Assembly (NCBI GenBank): GCA_001792345.1 | Contig: MGGJ01000001.1 | Location: forward strand, 112,486-153,709 | Length of the DNA: 41,224 bases | Direction: 5' to 3' | DNA from: Candidatus Woesebacteria bacterium RIFCSPHIGHO2_01_FULL_39_32 | GTDB lineage: Bacteria; Patescibacteriota; Microgenomatia; UBA8517 | Shown here: one piece after another, positions 36,265 to 41,224 of the stretch | Numbering within the stretch: the first letter of the stretch is position 1 | Layout: each line of letters starts with the position of its first letter | Position numbers and translations under genes: made by a program | The notes under the pieces: model-generated | What the model was told of the DNA's origin: nothing | The model's input: the letters and a program-made list of their open reading frames with translations, nothing else | Database searches by the model: none

Positions 36265-37542
36265 ATGAAAGTTGCAATTATTGGAGCAGGTTTTGGGGGA
36301 TTAGCAGCGGCGTATCGCCTTTCTAGATCAGGTGCAAGTGTTGTTGTTTTCGAAAGCGAGGATAGACCTGGGGGACTTGCTGTCGGATTCAAAGAGCCTG
36401 GGTGGAAGTGGTCATTTGAAAAACATTACCACCATTGGTTTACTAATGATTACTCTATTTTAAAATTAGCAGCCGAGATAGGTCATAAAGTAATTATAGT
36501 TCGTCCAAAGACATCAACTTTTATTGATGGCAAAATTGACCAGCTGGATTCCCCGTTAACTCTACTATTATTTTCAAAACTACCTTTTATAGAGAGGATA
36601 AGAATGGGTATTGTTTTAGCTTATTTAAAGCTAACTCCTAACTGGAAAAAATTAGAAAAAATAACTTCTGAAAATTTTATTAAAAAATATATGGGACAAA
36701 AATCCTGGGAAGTACTGTGGGAACCCTTATTTGTGGGCAAGTTTCAAAGGTATTCAAGTCAAATATCTGCAGCTTGGTTTTGGGCTCGTATCAAAAAACG
36801 AACTACCTCTCTAGCTTACCCTGAAGGAGGTTTTTTCAATTTCGCAGTGGCACTAGATAATGCGGTCAGAAAAAATGGGGGTCGAGTTTTCTATAATGCA
36901 AAAATCGATAGTATAACTAGAAAGGAAGAAAAATTATTATTAAAAACTGGTAAACACATTTTCGAGTTCGATAAAATTATTTGTACCCTACCAAGTCCGC
37001 TTTTTGTAAAAATGACTCACGATTTACCACAAAATTATACCGATAAACTTCTGGAGCTCGAAGGCATTGGAGCAGTTAATTTAGTACTTTCCTTGAAAAA
37101 ACAATTTCTAGAGGACGGAACATATTGGTTAAATATAAATGCCAGCCACTTTCCTTTCATCGCAGTTGTGGAACACACAAATTTTGTAGATAAAAAATAC
37201 TACAACAGTGAACACCTCTTATATGTCGGAAACTATCTCCCTAACGATCATTCATATTACAGAAAAGAAGCAGGAGATTTACTACGGGAGTTTTACCCAT
37301 TTTTAAAAACAATAAACCCGAAATTTGATAAATCTTGGGTAAATAGAGGATACGTTTTCAAAGCCCAATTTGCTCAACCAATTATTCCATTAAATTATTC
37401 TCAAAAAGTTCCGCCTTTTGAAACACCAATCAAAGGTCTGTACTTATGTAACATTCAGCAAGTCTATCCATGGGATAGGGGAACAAATTATGCGGTTGAG
37501 AATGCTGAAAAGGTTGTAGGATTAATCTTGAAATCTCAATAA
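36265..37542 (+). CDS. FAD/NAD(P)-dependent amine-oxidase-type flavoprotein (HemY/UDP-galactopyranose mutase-like)
   Basis: VAIIGAGFGGLAAAYRLSRSGASVVVFESEDRPGGLAVGF dinucleotide fold; KHYHHWF; LYLCNIQQVYPWDRGTNYAVENAEKV. Confidence 0.85.
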   Translation: MKVAIIGAGFGGLAAAYRLSRSGASVVVFESEDRPGGLAVGFKEPGWKWSFEKHYHHWFTNDYSILKLAAEIGHKVIIVRPKTSTFIDGKIDQLDSPLTLLLFSKLPFIERIRMGIVLAYLKLTPNWKKLEKITSENFIKKYMGQKSWEVLWEPLFVGKFQRYSSQISAAWFWARIKKRTTSLAYPEGGFFNFAVALDNAVRKNGGRVFYNAKIDSITRKEEKLLLKTGKHIFEFDKIICTLPSPLFVKMTHDLPQNYTDKLLELEGIGAVNLVLSLKKQFLEDGTYWLNINASHFPFIAVVEHTNFVDKKYYNSEHLLYVGNYLPNDHSYYRKEAGDLLREFYPFLKTINPKFDKSWVNRGYVFKAQFAQPIIPLNYSQKVPPFETPIKGLYLCNIQQVYPWDRGTNYAVENAEKVVGLILKSQ

Positions 37543-37543
37543 T

Positions 37544-38467
37544 ATGGCCAAAAATAAGCTATCTGTTGTGCTTGCCACAAAAAACGAGGAGGACAATATC
37601 GGTTCATGTCTTGAATCCATTAAAGATATTGCTGATGAAATAATTGTATATGATGAATTTTCAGAGGATAGAACAAGAGAGATTGCTAAAAAGTATGTCG
37701 CTCGGGTATTTAAATATCAACACAAAACCAATTTCCATGAAACGAAACAGAAGGCTATTGATAAGGCAACAGGCGACTGGATTCTTCAGCTCGACGCCGA
37801 TGAAAGAGCGACTAGGGAATTAAGAGAGGAAATAAAGAAGGTTATCAACTCTTCTAACGATGATCTGTTAAATAGAGTTCTTAGTCGTCCTGAGCGAACC
37901 CTGAGCAAAGTCGAACGGGGAGTCGAAGGATATCAAAAGGAATCAGAATTGTTTAAACGTCATGAAGGTCTAATTAGAAAAAGAGAAGGTAAATTAGGTA
38001 ATCCCACAGGTGAGGTTGTCGCTTTCTTCATCCCCCGTCGCAATTTCTTTTTAGGAAAACCTTTAATTCATGCCGGAGTTTATCCCGACGGAGTAATTCG
38101 ATTAATTAAACGCGGATATGCCAGACTTCCTGCAAAAAGCGTTCATGAGGTAATGGAAGTTGATGGAGAAGTTGGTTGGCTTTTTAACGACTTAGAGCAC
38201 CACGAATCACCTAACTTTGATCGGTATCTTACACGCATGAACCGTTATACAGATCTTCGTGCCGAAGAACTTAAGCAAAAAAATGTTCCTTTGAACTATT
38301 GGGGTTTGTTTAAATATTCTTTCTTACTTCCTACATCCTACTTCTCACTTTTGTATTTTCGTCACAAAGGTTTTCTCGATGGCACCCGCGGATTTGTCTG
38401 GTCCCTCTTTTCCGCATTTCATTATCCATTAGCCTATTTCAAATATTACCAATCCGTCCGAAGCTAA
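37544..38467 (+). CDS. GT2 glycosyltransferase, WaaE/KdtX-like, with internal repeat insertions
   Basis: SVVLATKNEEDNIGSCLESIKDIADEIIVYDEFSEDRTREIAKK; WILQLDADERAT; IPRRNFFLGKPL; YLTRMNRYTDL. Confidence 0.87.
   Translation: MAKNKLSVVLATKNEEDNIGSCLESIKDIADEIIVYDEFSEDRTREIAKKYVARVFKYQHKTNFHETKQKAIDKATGDWILQLDADERATRELREEIKKVINSSNDDLLNRVLSRPERTLSKVERGVEGYQKESELFKRHEGLIRKREGKLGNPTGEVVAFFIPRRNFFLGKPLIHAGVYPDGVIRLIKRGYARLPAKSVHEVMEVDGEVGWLFNDLEHHESPNFDRYLTRMNRYTDLRAEELKQKNVPLNYWGLFKYSFLLPTSYFSLLYFRHKGFLDGTRGFVWSLFSAFHYPLAYFKYYQSVRS
37884..37931 (+). repeat. REP-like element, apparently nested: TCCTGAGCGA[ACCCTGAGCAAAGTCGAACGGGG]AGTCGAAGGA
   Basis: Two left halves CCTGAGCRAA followed by two right halves AGTCGAASG; translates as SRPERTLSKVERGVEGY inside a GT2 protein. 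Confidence 0.72.
38323..38350 (+). repeat. Period-7 array CTTACTT/CCTACAT/CCTACTT/CTCACTT
   Basis: Four degenerate 7-mers in a GT2 gene; encodes FLLPTSYFSLL. Confidence 0.78.
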
Positions 38468-38514
38468 AAGCGTAGGATGATCGACAACTCCTCGAAGCTT
38501 TAGCGTAGTGGGGC
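38459..38514 (+). repeat. Pair of REP-like units CGAAGCTaaaAGCGTAGGATGA and CGAAGCTTTAGCGTAGTGGGGC; possible hairpin
   Basis: Two similar ~22-nt units; GCTAAAAGC can pair with GCTTTAGC. Overlaps the GT2 stop codon and extends into the intergenic gap. Confidence 0.55.
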
Positions 38515-38548
38515 TGGCAGATGGAGAAAAAGTGAATATAATATGGGT

Positions 38549-39460
38549 ATGAAAATTTATATTGTCGGAACTGGTGGAGTTGGAGGATATTTGGGAGGGT
38601 TATTAGCAAAGTCTGAGAAAGACGTAACCTTTGTTGCTCGGGGAGATCACTATAAAGCTATTAAAAATAAAGGGTTGAGGATAGAAAGTATTAGGGATGG
38701 AAATTTCCATATTAAACCCGCAAAAGTATTTTCAGAAATTTCTCAAATAAAAAACCCCGATTTAATAATTTTTACGGTAAAAACTTACGATACAGATTTA
38801 GTATCTAGAGAACTTTCTAAGGTTGTTACATCGAAAACTTCTGTAATTACATTTCAGAATGGGATCGAGAACGATAAAATGATTAAGAAGTTTGTTAAGA
38901 AGGGGAAAGTGTATCCTGGAGTAGCTTATATTGTCTCAAAAAAAATTGAATCTGGTTTTGTTAGGCAAACTGGAGGACTTTGTAAATTTATTTTTGGAGA
39001 TCGAGAAAATCCAAGTAATAAAGTCCTTAAGGAAATAGAAGAAATAATGAAGGACTCGGGAATTGACGCAACTTTTTCCGAAGATATAGAAAGCCATTTG
39101 TGGAAAAAATATATTTTCATAAATGCGATGACAGGTTTAACTGCTTTAAGTAGAACTAAAGTAGGTACGGTCGTTTCAGATCCATTTTTACGAAAGTTAT
39201 ATGAGAGATGCTTAAAGGAATGCGTTAAAGTAGCTAAGGCTGAAAAGGTTAATTTGCCTTACGACATCTTTAATTCGATAATTAAAATTTCCGAAGATAC
39301 AAGTAAGGAGGCTAAATTTTCAATGCTTGTCGACATCGAGAATGGTAGAAAGACTGAGATAGAAGCACTTAACGGAACTCTGGTTAGATTAGCCAAAAAG
39401 CATAAAATCGATGTTCCGATTAATGAAACAATATATGGAGCTTTAAGAGTATTGAACTGA
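38549..39460 (+). CDS. 2-dehydropantoate 2-reductase-like protein (PanE/ApbA family)
   Basis: KIYIVGTGGVGGYLGGLLAKSEKDVTFVARGDHYKAIKNKGLRIES; TFQNGIENDKMI; LWKKYIFINAMTGLTALSRTKVG. Confidence 0.88.
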   Translation: MKIYIVGTGGVGGYLGGLLAKSEKDVTFVARGDHYKAIKNKGLRIESIRDGNFHIKPAKVFSEISQIKNPDLIIFTVKTYDTDLVSRELSKVVTSKTSVITFQNGIENDKMIKKFVKKGKVYPGVAYIVSKKIESGFVRQTGGLCKFIFGDRENPSNKVLKEIEEIMKDSGIDATFSEDIESHLWKKYIFINAMTGLTALSRTKVGTVVSDPFLRKLYERCLKECVKVAKAEKVNLPYDIFNSIIKISEDTSKEAKFSMLVDIENGRKTEIEALNGTLVRLAKKHKIDVPINETIYGALRVLN

Positions 39461-39529
39461 CCGATAATTTGATAAATTAGGCTCATTAGCTCTTATTTAC
39501 TTTTCAATAAAGAGTGATATATTACAAGT

Positions 39530-40473
39530 ATGAAGATAGTTATTTTTAATCCTCAATCAAGTTTTTCATCTGAACTTCAGAAAAAGCTTTCATCTCTCGG
39601 AAAAGTAACCTACACAAAAACCAGAGAAGAACTTCCTTTACAAAAGTTATTAGAAATGGCAAAAGGCTCAGATATTATCGGGGTAGATCCAGATCCGCTG
39701 GGAGGATTTGAAAAAGCAAAAGAAAAGCTAACTAAAATAATGGAGTCTGTACCAAATCTTAAAGGAGTTTGTCTGTCTTCCACTTCTTTTGGTTGGGTTG
39801 ATTTGGTGTGGTGTAAGAAACATAAAATTCCAGTAAGCAATGTCCCAGGGTACTCAAAAGAATCTGTTGCAGAGCAGTCGATAGCTTTTCTTCTGGGATC
39901 TGCTAAAAGAATTTTTATTTCTGATAGGAGAACACAGAAAGGAAAGTATGAGCTGATGCGAGGGTTCGAGTTAAAAGGTAAAACTCTTGGCGTCATAGGT
40001 TTGGGGAACATTGGCAGCAGGGTTGCCGAGCTTGGAATTGGAATTGGGATGAACGTAATTGCCTACAATCGTTCTCCTAAGAAGATGAAGGGTGTTAAAA
40101 TGGTTTCTCTAAATCAACTCTTAAAAGAATCCGATGCGATTTCTTTGAATACGACTCATGAGGAATCAAATAACAACATGATTGGAAAGGCAGAAATTGC
40201 AAAAATGAAGAAGGGAGTAATTATAGTAAATACGGTAGATAGGGAGTTGGTTGATGAGAATGCCATGGCTCAAGCTTTGAAATCTAGAAAAGTGGACACT
40301 TACGTTTATGAGGGAGAGGATTTGGTTCATACTCCTCTTGCAAAATTGGAAATGCGATAGGATTTAAAGGATTTGCATGGTATACGAAAGAAGCATTGGA
40401 TAATCTATATAAAATTTGGGTTGATAATATTACCGCTTTAGCTAAAGGCAGACCTCAGAATAGGGTTGTTTAG
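39530..40473 (+). pseudogene. D-isomer-specific 2-hydroxyacid dehydrogenase with an apparent -1 frameshift near 40349-40351
   Basis: Frame 0 (39530-40360) has KTLGVIGLGNIGSRVAELGIGIGMNVIAYNRSPKK and ends LAKLEMR*. The -1 frame from 40351 reads NAIGFKGFAWYTKEALDNLYKIWVDNITALAKGRPQNRVV*, the expected C-terminus. Confidence 0.75.
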
Positions 40474-40491
40474 GACGTTTTGAGCTTGTTT

Positions 40492-40941
40492 ATGATTTTA
40501 AATTTCAGAAAAGCGTCGCTTAATGATTGGGAAATAATATCCTCATTAGAAAAAAGTGTTGCAAATAAATTCTACTTTCCAATTATAAAAGAGAAGGAGG
40601 TTAAAGACTACGTTAATAAAAGTGAAGTTTATGTTATCGAGAAGGATCGTAAGCCAATCGGAACTGTTTCTTACGAGGAGAAAAGTAAAGATCATGCATA
40701 TATTGATGGATTAACTATAAATCCTAAATATCAAGGTAGAGGTTATGGTTCAGAAGCAATTCATTGGTTAACGAAAAAGTTGAGTGAATACAAAAGAGTT
40801 GATCTTGTTACTCATCCACATAATAGTAAGTCAATAATAATTTATCTTAAGAATGGATTTTTGATTGATGGTTGGAGAGATAACTACTTTGGCGATGGCG
40901 AACCTAGAATCGTTCTGTCACAGGTTAAAAATAATTTATGA
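40492..40941 (+). CDS. GNAT-family N-acetyltransferase
   Basis: YVIEKDRKPIGTVSYEEKSKDHAYIDGLTINPKYQGRGYGSEAIHWL; HPHNSKSIIIYLKNGFLIDGW. Confidence 0.9.
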   Translation: MILNFRKASLNDWEIISSLEKSVANKFYFPIIKEKEVKDYVNKSEVYVIEKDRKPIGTVSYEEKSKDHAYIDGLTINPKYQGRGYGSEAIHWLTKKLSEYKRVDLVTHPHNSKSIIIYLKNGFLIDGWRDNYFGDGEPRIVLSQVKNNL

Positions 40942-41030
40942 TTCCGAAAGTTAAAAAATTTTCAAACGGGAGTCATAGATCGTAAGATGGAAAACGGGGA
41001 GAATTTTAACTAAACAATTAGAAATAATTT

Positions 41031-41224
41031 ATGAAATTTAAAGATATGAAAAAAGACAGCTTTTCCAGGACTCTGTATTATGTCATAAGAAATCTCGACA
41101 AGATTCCTGAGCTCTCTGAAGCAATTAGAATATTTAGATCTAATAAAGGAATAAAGTCGGACTTTGCGTATTCCCCAATTGATTATATTAGAATTATTTT
41201 TTTTGATTGCTTAAGTATAATTAG
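41031..41224 (+). CDS. 5' part of an unidentified CDS running off the window
   Basis: ATG at 41031, open to the end: MKFKDMKKDSFSRTLYYVIRNLDKIPELSEAIRIFRSNKGIKSDFAYSPIDYIRIIFFDCLSII... Confidence 0.4.
   Translation, partial: MKFKDMKKDSFSRTLYYVIRNLDKIPELSEAIRIFRSNKGIKSDFAYSPIDYIRIIFFDCLSII

Noticed and set aside
39610-40011. 133-aa minus-strand ORF
   Set aside because: Shadow ORF opposite the well-supported 2-hydroxyacid dehydrogenase frame.
40931-41033. Repeated AAATAATTTATGA near 40931 and 41022
   Set aside because: Short AT-rich direct repeat with no further structure; likely chance.
1-41224. Alternative genetic code (UGA recoding as in some CPR lineages)
   Set aside because: Several confident genes end at TGA (e.g. 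11886-11888, 32811-32813) with no read-through homology; standard bacterial code fits.
1-41224. Prophage, transposase or integrase
   Set aside because: No protein in either orientation resembles these families; repeat elements found are non-autonomous.

Overview
AT-rich bacterial window, probably from a CPR/Patescibacteria (Microgenomates-like) genome. That taxonomic call is inference from style and AT content, not tested. It is dominated by one very large surface-glycan locus: about 14 polytopic GT-C/GT39-, YfhO- or PTPS-related-type membrane proteins plus one C-terminal fragment at the left edge, 7 GT2 and 1 GT4 glycosyltransferases, and a Wzx-like flippase. A 2H phosphoesterase, an aldo/keto reductase, an amine-oxidase/UGM-like flavoprotein, a PanE-like reductase and a frameshifted D-2-hydroxyacid dehydrogenase are interleaved. 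DnaQ-like, CYTH and Nudix genes flank it on the left and a GNAT gene on the right. The most unusual signal is a dispersed family of about 20 period-7 tandem arrays of different heptamers (CAATCAC, TTTGCTC, CTTGCTA, ATCAAAA, TCAATGG, GTTTATT, CTAAATC and others). Nearly all lie inside coding sequence, repeatedly at the same protein loops in paralogous GT39 and GT2 genes, and on the strand that keeps the array free of stop codons. Two are palindromic composites resembling in-frame palindromic elements. A CCTGAGCGAAGTCGAAGG-type REP-like element is nested in another GT2 gene. A small orphan gene with a strong Shine-Dalgarno stands out among genes that mostly show leaderless-type -10/ATG spacing. 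No rRNA, tRNA, CRISPR array or transposase was recognised.
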